Notes: generated by a model not told the origin, from the letters alone. A DNA stretch of 64,000 bases from Vibrio cidicii (GCF_009763805.1 NZ_CP046803.1:1254757-1318756); one strand, 5' to 3'; shown: positions 9,160 to 18,787, numbered from the stretch's first letter. Translations and numbers: made by a program.

Positions 9160-10645
9160 GCTTCTTTACCTTTGTTTTTTTTCTTTGGCTCTCTTCCAAC
9201 TGCTCAAGTGTAAACGGAAAAGTGAGAATATCGTGCAGCGTGATTTCGGGTAGGGCGCCGTTTAATCCTTTACGCTTCCAAGGGTAGATACTCAGGATAC
9301 TGGAGAATATGGCGAACAGTTCTTCGGCCGCTTGTTCCTTTTCGCTGATGAGCATTGCCACACGATCGGCGCTCAAACGAGAAATCAGATCTTTGGTGGT
9401 GGAGAGGCTGTGCGCCAGTTCAGTACAAACGTCTAGGTAAGCCGCATCACTGTGGCGTATCACGATAACGGCATGGTTGCCCTTTTTCAGTTCAGTTTTA
9501 AACAGAACCAATTGTTCCCACCAATATGTCTCAGACACAACATTGGAAAATTGTTTTTCCGGATCATATTCGTGCTGCGCGCGTATGCGGTTGATCAGTT
9601 TGCGTGCACGCTGCTCCAGTTGTCTTTTTGAGCCACGAGCTTTGTCCATGCTGACGCGGCTGGTTTGTTCTCGGAGCATTTGCAGTGAGTGGCGGCGATA
9701 TTTCTGAAACGCTTGATACGCCAACTCATAATTGCCTTGTTCTTCGGCGACTTTAGACTGCTGAAAACAAATTTGGCTGAGTAGTTCGCCATTATCAAAA
9801 CGAACGGCGGACGCTTCTGCTTGAGCGAGCAGTTTCGCTGCGTTGAGGGTATTTTTACGCAGTAGTTCTAAGCGAGCTCGGCTGATGTAAGAGTGGGCTT
9901 TCATCCAGGTAAGGTCGTGCTCAACAGCGAGTTCATGCGCTTTTTGCGTTGCCTCATCGGCAGCATCAAGCCGTTCTAACCCAAGTAAGGCTAATCCACG
10001 AAAATCCCAGATTTCGGCTTGCCACGTTTTGTCATGGTAATCCTTCAGCACTTCGGCCGCACCATCCAGCACAGTTAACATTTCTACGTAATTGTTGAGT
10101 AGATAGTAATCCCAAGCCAGCAAAATACGTGCTTTGCCTTCCAGCCAATCAATGCGTGCATTATTGGCGACTTTGACCGCGAGTTCATGAGTGGCGGCGG
10201 CAAGTTTGTAGTCTGTCGTAATGCGCCAAACATTGCCAAGGCCAATCAAAGCCTCAATTTGAATCTCTACTTCGTCGACCAAAGCGGATTGCTCGAGAGT
10301 GTTTATCCAATACTGCTGAGCGGAGTAATACTTGGCTTGTCCCCAGTATTGCAGGGCGTGAAGGTGGAGAATTTCCGGAAGGTGGTCGTCGTTATCTAAG
10401 CGGTTTTGTTTGCTGTAAGCGTCTTTAACAAATTTCAGCCCACGGCGGTAGTCCATCAAGTTCCAACAGCACTGTGAGAGGATCAGCAGTGCGCGAATTT
10501 CGCCTTCAGGGTAGAGAATCTGTTCCGCACGGACGTAGCACTGTTCAGCGACTTTGAATACCGCTTCTGGCTCTTGATTGATGCGAGCCTTGAGCTGTCT
10601 GAGTTCTGTATCTAACTGAAATTGGCTTTTATCCAAAGTGTACAT
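9140..10645 (-). CDS. TPR protein with a degenerate GGDEF-like domain
   Basis: A 501-residue cytoplasmic protein. Residues 1 to about 350 are TPR-like repeats (for example IEALIGLGNVWRITTDYKLAA and ISRARLELLRKNTLNAAKLL), then a basic coiled stretch (RQLEQRARKLINRIRAQ). The C-terminal 130 residues are laid out like a GGDEF fold, but the active site is replaced: RLSADRVAML stands where RLGGDEFAVL would be. It therefore should not make cyclic di-GMP and may sense or regulate the active cyclase encoded just downstream with a 20-bp overlap. The ATG at 10645 is the first in frame. The pairing of active and dead copies is seen; the regulatory role is inferred. Confidence 0.75.
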   Translation of the reverse strand: MYTLDKSQFQLDTELRQLKARINQEPEAVFKVAEQCYVRAEQILYPEGEIRALLILSQCCWNLMDYRRGLKFVKDAYSKQNRLDNDDHLPEILHLHALQYWGQAKYYSAQQYWINTLEQSALVDEVEIQIEALIGLGNVWRITTDYKLAAATHELAVKVANNARIDWLEGKARILLAWDYYLLNNYVEMLTVLDGAAEVLKDYHDKTWQAEIWDFRGLALLGLERLDAADEATQKAHELAVEHDLTWMKAHSYISRARLELLRKNTLNAAKLLAQAEASAVRFDNGELLSQICFQQSKVAEEQGNYELAYQAFQKYRRHSLQMLREQTSRVSMDKARGSKRQLEQRARKLINRIRAQHEYDPEKQFSNVVSETYWWEQLVLFKTELKKGNHAVIVIRHSDAAYLDVCTELAHSLSTTKDLISRLSADRVAMLISEKEQAAEELFAIFSSILSIYPWKRKGLNGALPEITLHDILTFPFTLEQLEESQRKKTKVKKHGKAAE

Positions 10646-10804
10646 CCGTGACAGTAAAGAGGGCGTCTAACACTTTCATTATATTGACGTGTCAAAAATT
10701 AGCACTATATCCGGGCTTATTTGTTCCGCTCGTTACCGCTGGGTTATGAATAATGGGCGTTATTTCACATTCTTAACTCAGGTTGAACCTTCTACAGTGC
10801 TGCA

Positions 10805-12280
10805 TTAGGACAAAAGCTGCTTGAGTGTCAGTGGCTTTTCGGTCACTCCGAGCCGCTGTGCCGCGGTTTGCCCTTGTTTGTCTTGATAGCATAAATTGTG
10901 CCACGCTCTGAATATGTCCAGCAGCGACAAAATGCCTCCGGGGCGGAGTTTACGTCTTGGCTCGTTGATAAAGCTTTCAAACAGAACTTGGAAGCGCCGC
11001 TGGAAGAAGGCGACGTTGCGCGTAGTGGCGGTATTAAACCATTGTTCGGGATGGTTATTATTACCAGCAAGATAACAGATGCCTTTTTGTACGTCGCCTT
11101 GATTGGCAATCGCCCAGCGATCACGCCACCAGCTCATATAGACAATGTCGACTCGTTCAAAAGGCTGATCCATTTTCCAGTCCACATCTTCTTCAACATA
11201 CATCAGGTCAACATTCTGGCTCTTGATCCGTGAGAGGCAAACACTCAGTGCCGCAGATCGCAGCAATGGATCTTGTGGCATGTAAATAGAGACACGACAA
11301 GCGTCGTTGCACATATCCAACACATGGAGGTAGTGAGCGTAAGAGGTGTAGGGCGGACGAACCACCGCACCTTTTGACGGATAGTTAAACACCGTCATGT
11401 TACCCATCGGGTCTTCTACGTTTCCGCGTGCCAGAATGGTTTGATATTTCTGATCAATTCGCTCGCGCAAATAGTTTGACGGTGCGCCAGTCGCTTCTTT
11501 GGCTTCGGCAACGTATTCAGGGGCAACAAAACGAGAAATCGGCTCGTAAGGGTTATGATCCACCGAGCCTAAAGGTTGTTCATTGGCCGAGTAGTTGACG
11601 TGCTGGCAGAGAATGTAGCCGGATTGGGCTTCACCAGAGGCGATCCAGTACACGCCGTTATCACTGTTCGGCTGTAGCGAAACGTAATGGGAAGCAAGAT
11701 GATAACTTTGTGCATGGTTGACCCAGCGCGCATCAATGGTGGCCAATTTGCGGCGGCAACGGCTGGCAATGTGGTCGACATGATCGTAAAACGTTTTGGG
11801 ATTGATGTGAAGCTTGCGGCAGATCTCTCGCACTGAGTAACCCGTAAACAACAGGCCCATCAAGTTTTCTTGGAATTGCAGCTTTTTATTTGCCCCAGAC
11901 CATTTATCGACAAAGGTCGATTGACAACTTTTGCAGCGATATCTTTGTCGATCGCCACTGTAGCCAAACGCATGGTAGAGGTGTTTGTGAGTATGAACGG
12001 ATAGGCCAAAGTTGGCGCAATCGTCGTTGCGGCAAGCTGGTAGGCCGTCGCTGTGAAGCTGACGCAAGCGATGCAGCTCGTTCAGCACTTCACGGTTGTT
12101 AAGTAAGGGGGGGAAAGCTCCACATTCACGGCAGACCATCGCTGGACGCTTAGGGTTCGCATGTTGCAAAACGTATCGTTTTGCATCGCTCAGACCAAAG
12201 TTGTCACACGCCAATGTTTTACAAAAGTTGAGTTGTAACCCATCTGCGTCTTTTGGCAGTTGGCCGTTAGACACGATCAC
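10805..12280 (-). CDS. Zinc-ribbon and helix-turn-helix protein related to IS1-type transposases
   Basis: A 491-residue protein I do not recognise by name. Two tandem zinc-ribbon units of the same pattern open it: CKTLACDNFGL with CRECG, then CRNDDCANFGL with CKSCQ. A helix-turn-helix follows (LLFTGYSVREICRKLHINPKTFYDHV, residues about 145-170), as in the InsA/IS1 or IS1595-like accessory region. The remaining 300 residues show several acidic candidates (VEEDVDWKMD, WWRDRW), but I cannot assign a DDE triad. No inverted repeats or target duplications are seen around it, so it looks like a resident host gene derived from a transposase. Start is GTG, either 12280 or two codons later, where GAGGGG spacing is better. 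Confidence 0.6.
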   Translation of the reverse strand: MIVSNGQLPKDADGLQLNFCKTLACDNFGLSDAKRYVLQHANPKRPAMVCRECGAFPPLLNNREVLNELHRLRQLHSDGLPACRNDDCANFGLSVHTHKHLYHAFGYSGDRQRYRCKSCQSTFVDKWSGANKKLQFQENLMGLLFTGYSVREICRKLHINPKTFYDHVDHIASRCRRKLATIDARWVNHAQSYHLASHYVSLQPNSDNGVYWIASGEAQSGYILCQHVNYSANEQPLGSVDHNPYEPISRFVAPEYVAEAKEATGAPSNYLRERIDQKYQTILARGNVEDPMGNMTVFNYPSKGAVVRPPYTSYAHYLHVLDMCNDACRVSIYMPQDPLLRSAALSVCLSRIKSQNVDLMYVEEDVDWKMDQPFERVDIVYMSWWRDRWAIANQGDVQKGICYLAGNNNHPEQWFNTATTRNVAFFQRRFQVLFESFINEPRRKLRPGGILSLLDIFRAWHNLCYQDKQGQTAAQRLGVTEKPLTLKQLLS

Positions 12281-12324
12281 CCCCTCGGGATTATTCGGAT
12301 GGCCGAGCGAACCCGGCCAAAAGT

Positions 12325-13035
12325 TTAGAGATTGATGGCTGTTTCAAGAGCCACTTTCATCATGTCATTGAATGACTTCTGACGATCTTCTGAGCTCAGT
12401 TTTTCACCACGGATGATGTGGTCAGAAACGGTCAGAATAGTCAGCGCTTTGGCTTTGAGATCTGCGGCTACGCCGTAGATGCCCGCCGCTTCCATATCCA
12501 CACCTAGAATGCCCAGTTTTTCCATCTTTTCAAAGATATCAGCTTCTGGGGTGTAGAACAGGTCGGCAGAGAACACGTTACCCACTTTAACAGGTACATT
12601 TTGCGCACGTGCTTGCTTCACCGCTTCTTCAAGTAGGCCGTAGTCTGCTAGAGCAGCAAAGTCGTGGTCGTTAAAACGGATACGGTTCACTTTAGAGTCA
12701 GTGGATGCGCCCATACCGATAACCACGTCCATTAGGTTTACGTCGTCACGTACCGCACCACAGCTACCGACACGGATAACATTCTTAACGCCATATTCAG
12801 CGATCAGCTCGTGTACATAGATACACGCGGATGGGATACCCATACCGTGGCCCATCACAGAGACTTTTTTGCCCTTGTAAGTACCAGTAAAGCCAAACAT
12901 GTTACGAACGTCACAAACTTGTTTTACATCTTCCAAAAAGGTTTCTGCGATGTATTTAGCGCGAAGTGGATCACCCGGCATCAGGACGGTTTCAGCGAAA
13001 TCACCAGGTTGTGCGTTAATATGTGGGGTTGCCAT
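12325..13035 (-). CDS. deoD: Purine nucleoside phosphorylase
   Basis: A 236-residue hexameric-type purine nucleoside phosphorylase that splits purine (deoxy)nucleosides with phosphate in salvage. It matches E. coli DeoD closely: N-terminal [14 protein letters not shown], phosphate-site RVGSCGA, nucleoside-site [12 protein letters not shown] and TVSDHI with the catalytic Asp. I chose the ATG at 13035, which has GGAGA upstream and gives the family N-terminus, over a longer in-frame extension to 13074. Single gene; no deoABC neighbours are present. Confidence 0.95.
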   Translation of the reverse strand: MATPHINAQPGDFAETVLMPGDPLRAKYIAETFLEDVKQVCDVRNMFGFTGTYKGKKVSVMGHGMGIPSACIYVHELIAEYGVKNVIRVGSCGAVRDDVNLMDVVIGMGASTDSKVNRIRFNDHDFAALADYGLLEEAVKQARAQNVPVKVGNVFSADLFYTPEADIFEKMEKLGILGVDMEAAGIYGVAADLKAKALTILTVSDHIIRGEKLSSEDRQKSFNDMMKVALETAINL

Positions 13036-13450
13036 AGTCTTCTCCAATATTTCTATTGAGGTAATTATCATCAAAAGCAGAGTGTAATTACCAATTCTGT
13101 TGAAACTGTTTTCGTTCGTTGAGGCAATACTAGCTAGATAAACGGATATTCCATGAGACTGCGCTCACAGATTGCTTTGATTTATATCTCTACATCCTTA
13201 TTGATAACTAAATATGTTGAAAGCAAAAGAGCAATCGATTTGTCTTGGGCAAACCAGTAGTGAACTTGGCTTGCTGTTAATGATATAGATGTAATTGGCC
13301 GTCTAGGCTCACAAAGCATTAACTTTGTTAATCATAAAGTAACCTATTCTGTTTGCGAAAAGCTGGGTGTGTACAAAAAGAAATCTTGTATAACATGGCG
13401 TTTGTTTGCTATATCTATACAGGAGATTTTTTTGTATAAGGTGTGGTGTG
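13036..13450. promoter_or_regulatory. Divergent promoter region with TGTRYA motifs, deoD / photolyase operon
   Basis: No gene is seen here. Close to the plus-strand operon lie repeated motifs: TGTACAA at 13370-13376, TTGTATAA at 13386-13393 and again at 13432-13439, and TATACA at 13416-13421. E. coli MlrA and related MerR regulators that carry LRAWQRRYGL-type recognition helices bind TGTACA-like sites, and the MerR protein encoded by this operon has that helix. Autoregulation is therefore plausible but inferred. Confidence 0.4.
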
Positions 13451-14405
13451 ATGGAAAAGACAGGTATCAAAGTTGGCGTCAGCGCCTGTGTGCTTGGCGA
13501 TAAAGTCCGATTTGACGCTGGACACAAACTGAGCCGATTTGTTGTTCAGGATCTCGGTGCTTATATGGATTTCGTTTCTGTTTGTCCGGAAGTGGGAATG
13601 GGCATGCCTGTGCCACGCCCGACAATTCGTTTGGTCTCGGACGCCGAAACGCATTGCTTTACTGGAAACTAAAAATCCTGACAAGGATTACTCGCATGCG
13701 ATGTTGGCCTATGCCGAACAGAAAGTATCGCAATTGATGGATGAAGAGCTGAGTGGCTATATTGTCTGCGCTAAGTCGCCAACCTGTGGCATGGAAAAGG
13801 TCAAGGTGTACAAACAGCATGGCGCGGAGAAAGAGGGAGTTGGCTTATATACGCAAACTTTGATGCGCAAAATGCCGTGGTTGCCGGTAGAAGAAGATGG
13901 CCGACTGCATGACCCGGTATTGCGTGAAAACTTCATCACCCGCGTTTATTGCTTACATGATTTTAATCTGAATATTGGCCGCGTGCGCACACGCAAGAGC
14001 ATTGTCGATTTCCACTCACGCTATAAACTGACCTTGATGGCCCATCATCCGCAATCTTATCGTGAGCTTGGTCGTTTGGTCGCCGCGATTGCTGAGTATG
14101 ACTTGGAAGCTTTTATTCCCTTATATCGCGAGGGTTTGATGCGTGCATTGACCCATCGTGCCAGTCGCAAAAACAATACCAATGTGTTGATGCACTTGCA
14201 GGGCTATTTTAAGAAAGTGCTCAATAAAGAGCAAAAAGCGGAATTGGCGCGAACGATAGACGAGTATCGTCAAGGCATGCTGCCTTTGCTGGCGCCACTG
14301 ACGCTGATAAAACATTATCTCAACACTTATCCCGATGATTATCTGCACAGTCAGAAGTTTTTAGCCCCTCATCCTCAAGAATTGAAGTTACGTTATGGTT
14401 TATAA
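13451..14405 (+). CDS. DUF523-DUF1722 protein, YbgA-like (one-base frameshift)
   Basis: About 317 residues when restored. The N-terminal DUF523 domain (GVSACVLGDKVRFDAGH, VCPEVGMGMPVPRPTIRL, CAKSPTCGMEKVKVY) is followed by a DUF1722/YbgA domain (HSRYKLTLMAHHPQSYRELGRLV). This pair is usually found beside photolyase genes and its biochemical role is unknown. The break is one extra A at 13647-13649 (GCCGAAACGC for GCCGAACGC); removal yields VSDAERIALLETKNP. The ATG at 13451 follows GGTG-type spacing; upstream TTG starts are unlikely. It overlaps the MerR gene by 11 bp. Confidence 0.88.
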
Positions 14406-15204
14406 ACAAACAGAAGAGAAACTCTACGCTATCCGCGAAGTGGCAGAAATGACGGGCGTGAAGCCTGTGACACTCAGAGCTTGGCAGCGTCGCTATAATC
14501 TCGTTCAGCCGCAAAGAACGGAAAAAGGTCATCGGCTGTACAACGAAGAAAACTTGGCGATGATCCGCGAGATCCAAGGCTGGCTAGCCAAAGGGGTGGC
14601 GATTGGTAAAGTACAGGCCTTGTTGGGCCAAGCGGCGGATATTAGCGGCCTAGAGAGTCAAGCGCTTGATGAAGTCGAAGCCATGCTTTCGGCGCTAGCC
14701 GATCTCAGCGCTGGCAAAGTGGAAAGCCTGTTAAACACTGTGCTGCGCGAGTACCCCTTTAATGTGGTTTGTCAGCAGTTTCTGTCGCCGATATTACAGT
14801 CTGTAGAGTTGGTGAAAAGCGCAAATCGTTCACTGCAAAAAGGCTTGTTGCGTTCAATCCTTGTACGCCGTTTAGCCGCCGTTTTAGATGCCGAGAACAA
14901 AGCAGCGAGTAAAGGTAAGTGTCTAATTGTCAGTTATGAAAGCAGCGATTCATTGGCAGGTTGGATAGAAGCGGCGCGTTTGAGCGATCAAGGCTGGCAT
15001 ATCACTTTGATTGATCATGTTGATGATGTCAGTGGTTTGCTGCAAGTCGATGTGCTAGCCAAATATCAGCGAGTGCATCTGTTTTCCAATCGTGCGCTGC
15101 AGGAAAAGCAGCAAGCTATCATACGCCAACTACAGCAGCAACATAGTGCTGTGACGTTGTCAGAAGTGTTGAGCAAACTCCATTTTGAGCAGGAAAATCA
15201 ATGA
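14395..15204 (+). CDS. MerR-family regulator of the photolyase operon
   Basis: A 269-residue regulator with an N-terminal MerR helix-turn-helix (IREVAEMTGVKPVTLRAWQRRY) like MlrA and BluR, and a C-terminal domain with the cobalamin-binding-like fold seen in CarH/LitR. The residues that hold B12 (a W...EH box and the DxHxxG loop) are not seen, so it is probably a B12-independent member that responds through a partner or another signal. The stop overlaps the phr start as ATGA. Gene order suggests control of light or UV response and of its own operon. Confidence 0.85.
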   Translation: MVYKQTEEKLYAIREVAEMTGVKPVTLRAWQRRYNLVQPQRTEKGHRLYNEENLAMIREIQGWLAKGVAIGKVQALLGQAADISGLESQALDEVEAMLSALADLSAGKVESLLNTVLREYPFNVVCQQFLSPILQSVELVKSANRSLQKGLLRSILVRRLAAVLDAENKAASKGKCLIVSYESSDSLAGWIEAARLSDQGWHITLIDHVDDVSGLLQVDVLAKYQRVHLFSNRALQEKQQAIIRQLQQQHSAVTLSEVLSKLHFEQENQ

Positions 15205-16611
15205 AACTGGTTTGGTTTAGACGCGATCTGCGCGTGATCGATAACCCCGCTTTGCAATATGCCACAGAAAACTCGCAGCAGGTGGTCGCCTGTTTTGTCG
15301 CCACGCCCACTCAGTGGCAATCTCAACATATGGCGCCTATCCAAGCCGACTGGATTTGGCGTCGCTTACCTGAGTTGCAGCGCGATCTCGCGGCGCTCAA
15401 TATTCCTACGCTTTACGCCGAAGTGGACACTTACCAACAGAGCGCAGAGCAAGTCGCAAGCTGGGCTAGGCAGCTCGGTGCAGACAGCGTGGCGATCAAT
15501 GCCGAATACGAAGTGAATGAGCAGGCGCGTGACCATTGGCTGGAAGCTGAGTTAACGCAAAGCGGCATGCATCTACAAAGTTTTCACGACAAATGTTTAA
15601 TGCCACCTGGTTCAGTGCGCAACAAGCAAGGTGAGTACTTCAAAGTCTTTACCCCGTTTAAACGTGCTTGGTTAAGCCAGTTTACGCTGCCCGTGATTAC
15701 CACCTCTTCTGCGGTTGCGACTTGTCACTTGCCGCAAAGCTTGGCTGAGCAAATTTTAACGCCTGACGCGCCCTTTTCTTTCCCAAGAAAAGCCAGCGAG
15801 GCTTGGCCTGCAGACAGCGCTTCGATTTTGCAGCGCCTCAGGGACTTTTGCTCAACGTCGGTGGATACCTACGACAAGCAGCGCGATTTTCCCGCTGTGG
15901 CTGGCACCAGTCAGCTATCGCCCTATTTAGCGTTAGGCGCGTTGTCGGTACGCCAATGCATCGTGCGTTTGCATTGGCAGCAAGCGTTTTTATCTCCGGG
16001 GCGGGAAACGTGGTTGAGTGAGCTGATCTGGCGCGAGTTTTATCAACATCTAATTTGGTTTGAACCTAAATTGGTAAAAGGGGCGGGCTTTGTCGCATGG
16101 GAAAGCAAACTCTGCTGGCCGGCTAAGTCGGCATGGCTTACACAGTGGCAGCAAGGGCAAACGGGGTATCCGATAGTCGATGCGGCGATGCGCCAACTGA
16201 ACGAAACGGGATGGATGCACAATCGCCTGCGCATGATCGTGGCGAGTTTTCTTACCAAAGATTTGCACCTCAACTGGCGCGATGGCGAGCAGTATTTTAT
16301 GCAGAATCTGATTGACGGTGATTTTGCAGCTAACAATGGTGGCTGGCAGTGGTCGGCATCCACTGGGTGTGACGGTCAGCCCTATTTTCGTATTTTCAAC
16401 CCGACCAGTCAGGGGGAAAAATTTGACCCAGATGGCCGCTTCATTCGCCGCTGGGTGCCTGAGCTGACAAGCGTACCGGATAAATACATTCATCAGCCGT
16501 GGAAACTGGCCTGGGAAAAGCATGCTCAGTTACCCAGCGCCGATGGTTGATCATAAGCGGGAAAGAGAGATAACCTTAGCGGAGTACAAAAGAGCAAAGG
16601 ACAGCGACTAG
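15201..16611 (+). CDS. phr: Deoxyribodipyrimidine photolyase (one-base frameshift near the end)
   Basis: A CPD photolyase that uses blue light and FADH- to split cyclobutane dimers. It has the antenna-domain start KLVWFRRDLRVIDNPAL and the FAD/DNA-binding segments WREFYQHL, GYPIVDAAMRQLNETGWMHNRLRM and the WSAS(T)GCDGQPYFRIFNP core. As read it stops at 16550 after 449 residues. An extra A at 16503-16505 (TGGAAACTGG for TGGAACTGG) shifts the frame; removing it gives WNWPGKSMLSYPAPMVDHK and a normal end at 16611, about 469 residues, the family length. The restored stop abuts the next start as TAGATG. Confidence 0.92.
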
Positions 16612-17529
16612 ATGAAAGGCAAGACGGCGCGATTATCGGCTTATTTTATCTCACTTTTTGCCAGCAGCAGTTTATGGGCGGCGACATTTGATTTGCCGCG
16701 GGAAGGGAGCCGATTAATTGGCCGCATTCAGCACCATGTGGTTGAAGGTGGTGAAACCATGGCCAATATTGCCAAGCACTACGATGTCGGTTTTCTTGCT
16801 TTGATGGCCGCCAATAAAGGGGTTGATCCTTTTTTGCCGCAAGAGGGTTACGTGCTCTCCGTGCCAACGCAGATGATCCTGCCGCCTGTGGAATACAAAG
16901 GGATAGTGATCAATCTGGCCGAGCTGCGTCTTTACTATTTTGAACCTGAAATCAACAAGGTACACGTGTTCCCTGTTGGGATTGGACGTGTTGGCCGAGA
17001 CACGCCAGAAATGGTGACCAAAATCAGTGAAAAGCGGCCGAACCCAACGTGGACGCCGCCCTCTTCTATTCGCAAAGAGTATCTTGAGAAAGGCATTGAA
17101 CTTCCTCCCATCGTTCCCTCAGGCCCGGAAAATCCGCTCGGAGAATTTGCGCTGCGTCTTGCCTATGGCAGTGGTGATTATTTGATCCACGGTACCAATA
17201 AAGATTTTGGTATCGGTTTGCGTGTGAGCGCTGGTTGCATTCGAATGGAGCCAAAAGACATCCAGTGGCTGTTTTCTCAAGTGCAAAAAGGGGAGCAGGT
17301 GACGGTTATCAACCAGCCAGTCAAAGTCAGCTTGGAGCCGGGGCGCATTGTCTATCTTGAAGCGCATGAACCACTGACACGCAGTAACGGCGTACAAGAT
17401 GAACTGACAGTGCCTATCGAGTTGGATTGGTGGATGGGAGAGCTCAATTTGGATGACAGCAAAGCAAGAGCGGTACTGACATCGCAAAACGGGGTGCCCG
17501 TTGAAGTGGCAGCGCCAGACTTTGGTTAA
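16612..17529 (+). CDS. L,D-transpeptidase (ErfK/YbiS/YcfS/YnhG family)
   Basis: A 305-residue periplasmic enzyme with a signal peptide (residues 1-23, ending SLWAA), a LysM peptidoglycan-binding region (about 42-85, VEGGETMANIAKHYDVG) and a YkuD catalytic domain with HGT at His193 and SxGCIRM with Cys209. Family members either make 3-3 crosslinks or attach Braun lipoprotein to peptidoglycan. A lipoprotein ending in Lys lies directly beyond the prophage, and the two genes would be convergent neighbours without it, so lipoprotein attachment is an attractive role. The start abuts the restored phr stop, so the gene is probably co-transcribed with phr. Confidence 0.92.
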   Translation: MKGKTARLSAYFISLFASSSLWAATFDLPREGSRLIGRIQHHVVEGGETMANIAKHYDVGFLALMAANKGVDPFLPQEGYVLSVPTQMILPPVEYKGIVINLAELRLYYFEPEINKVHVFPVGIGRVGRDTPEMVTKISEKRPNPTWTPPSSIRKEYLEKGIELPPIVPSGPENPLGEFALRLAYGSGDYLIHGTNKDFGIGLRVSAGCIRMEPKDIQWLFSQVQKGEQVTVINQPVKVSLEPGRIVYLEAHEPLTRSNGVQDELTVPIELDWWMGELNLDDSKARAVLTSQNGVPVEVAAPDFG

Positions 17530-17539
17530 GTCCGGCGCT
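17511..17539. terminator. Hairpin at the end of the L,D-transpeptidase gene
   Basis: AGCGCCAGAC and GTCCGGCGCT form a stem with one mismatch and a 9-base loop overlapping the stop codon. Before prophage insertion it would also have followed lpp on the other strand. Confidence 0.5.
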
Positions 17540-17547
17540 GAGTGAAG

Positions 17548-17561
17548 CTTATTTGGTATAA
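17548..17561. other. attL: 14-bp prophage attachment core
   Basis: CTTATTTGGTATAA here is repeated exactly at 54864-54877, where it encodes the Tyr-Thr-Lys-stop end of lpp. It lies between host DNA (L,D-transpeptidase) and the integrase gene. Sequence diverges on both sides of the repeat, as expected for a site-specific core. Confidence 0.8.
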
Positions 17562-17675
17562 TACTTAGCGCATTCGCCAGCCCAGTAATACCAATGGTTT
17601 ATATTGTTTTTCAATGGCTTATAAAATTCCCGTTAACCAAATATCATCAAATAGCCCTCAATATCAATAAAATTT

Positions 17676-17697
17676 GTCGCCACTTTGCCGCCACTTT
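17676..17697. repeat. Tandem 11-bp repeats near attL, probable integrase arm sites
   Basis: GTCGCCACTTT (17676-17686) is followed directly by GCCGCCACTTT (17687-17697). The same word occurs as an inverted pair near the other prophage end (54766-54797). Placement beside int and beside both att cores suggests arm-type integrase binding sites. Confidence 0.55.
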
Positions 17698-17713
17698 CTT
17701 GGATGGTAAGTGG

Positions 17714-18757
17714 CTACAATCCTAGTCTGGAAATGGGGTTTAACTCGGCGGCTTGAATCAAGTGATCGGGAGAGAAATGCGCGTAGCGCATTGTCATCTT
17801 AATATCACTGTGACCGAGGATTTTTTGTAGCACCAGAATGTTTCCGCCCGCTTCCATGAAGCGGCTGGCAAAAGTATGTCGGAAGACGTGTGTATTTTGT
17901 CCATTCGGTAAGTCAGGAAATGTCTGATTGATAATGTAAGTAATGCCGTAAACACAGTTGTTAAACAACCTATCTTTCTCGCCTGTGCGTTCAAACGCCA
18001 TTAGTTCGTTATAGAGCTTTTCGGTGATCGGCACCGTGCGGTTCTTTTTGCTCTTGGTATCAAGAAACGTGATCTTGTACTTTGAGATCTGAGAAAGTCG
18101 AATGTTGTTCGCTTCTGAAATGCGTGCGCCAGTCGATAAACAGATTTTACAGACAAGTTCGAATTCTTTGGCTCGCTTGCTTTTACTGATGCGGTCGAAG
18201 AGTGCGGTGATATCGTCGTTTGAGAAAAAGCTCATTTCAGATTCATTCACCGGAATCTGCCTTACACTGGCTAGGGGATTTGGCTGAGTCCATTCGCCAA
18301 GGGAGATCAGCTCATTGAACACGGCGCGCAGGTATCTCAAATCAAGATTATTCGTTGGCGCAGAGATAGCCTTCCATGTGCCATGCTCCATGTGGCGGTG
18401 CTTGGCCTTTCTGCCCGAACGCCAGTGAACAAAATCTTTTGCCGTGAACTTGATGGCAAACGGGTTTCCGAGTTCCTCCACAATAGTGCAGAGGCGAGGG
18501 TAAACTTTTTTAGCGGACTTGAGGTGTTGGCCGTGCAGTTTGTACCAGAGCTCGACTAAATCTTGCAGCGTGCGTAAATCCTTTTTGTCACCCAGCCACG
18601 GTTTCTCATCCACTTCCTTCATTGTGAACTTTTCGAACGCCAGCGCTTCACCTTTGGTAGCAAAGCGTTTGCGAACGCGCTTACCCGTGCGGCCTTGCGG
18701 GTAGCACTCACAAAGCCACGGTTTTTTGTGACCGTCCTTGAGGTTTCTAATTGACAT
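17714..18757 (-). CDS. int: Tyrosine integrase of the P2-like prophage
   Basis: About 347 residues. The N-terminal AP2-like arm-binding part (RNLKDGHKKPWLCECYPQG) and central SAM-like domain precede the catalytic domain with Arg in STGARISEANNIRL, HVFR, the LGH box and the nucleophile Tyr in MRYAHFSP about 22 residues from the end. Two adjacent ATGs are possible (18760 and 18757); spacing from AAGGTG favours the second. It sits next to attL, transcribed toward it. A LexA-like box lies 15 bp upstream of the start, so excision and integration may be SOS-linked. Confidence 0.95.
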   Translation of the reverse strand: MSIRNLKDGHKKPWLCECYPQGRTGKRVRKRFATKGEALAFEKFTMKEVDEKPWLGDKKDLRTLQDLVELWYKLHGQHLKSAKKVYPRLCTIVEELGNPFAIKFTAKDFVHWRSGRKAKHRHMEHGTWKAISAPTNNLDLRYLRAVFNELISLGEWTQPNPLASVRQIPVNESEMSFFSNDDITALFDRISKSKRAKEFELVCKICLSTGARISEANNIRLSQISKYKITFLDTKSKKNRTVPITEKLYNELMAFERTGEKDRLFNNCVYGITYIINQTFPDLPNGQNTHVFRHTFASRFMEAGGNILVLQKILGHSDIKMTMRYAHFSPDHLIQAAELNPISRLGL

Positions 18758-18771
18758 CATTTCACCTTAAT

Positions 18772-18787
18772 ATGTATAAATATACAG
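18772..18787. promoter_or_regulatory. LexA-like box upstream of int
   Basis: ATGTATAAATATACAG is one base off the CTGT-N8-ACAG consensus. The identical 16-mer in reverse orientation lies upstream of ogr, and a perfect version is upstream of the gene at 32882. Confidence 0.6.
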
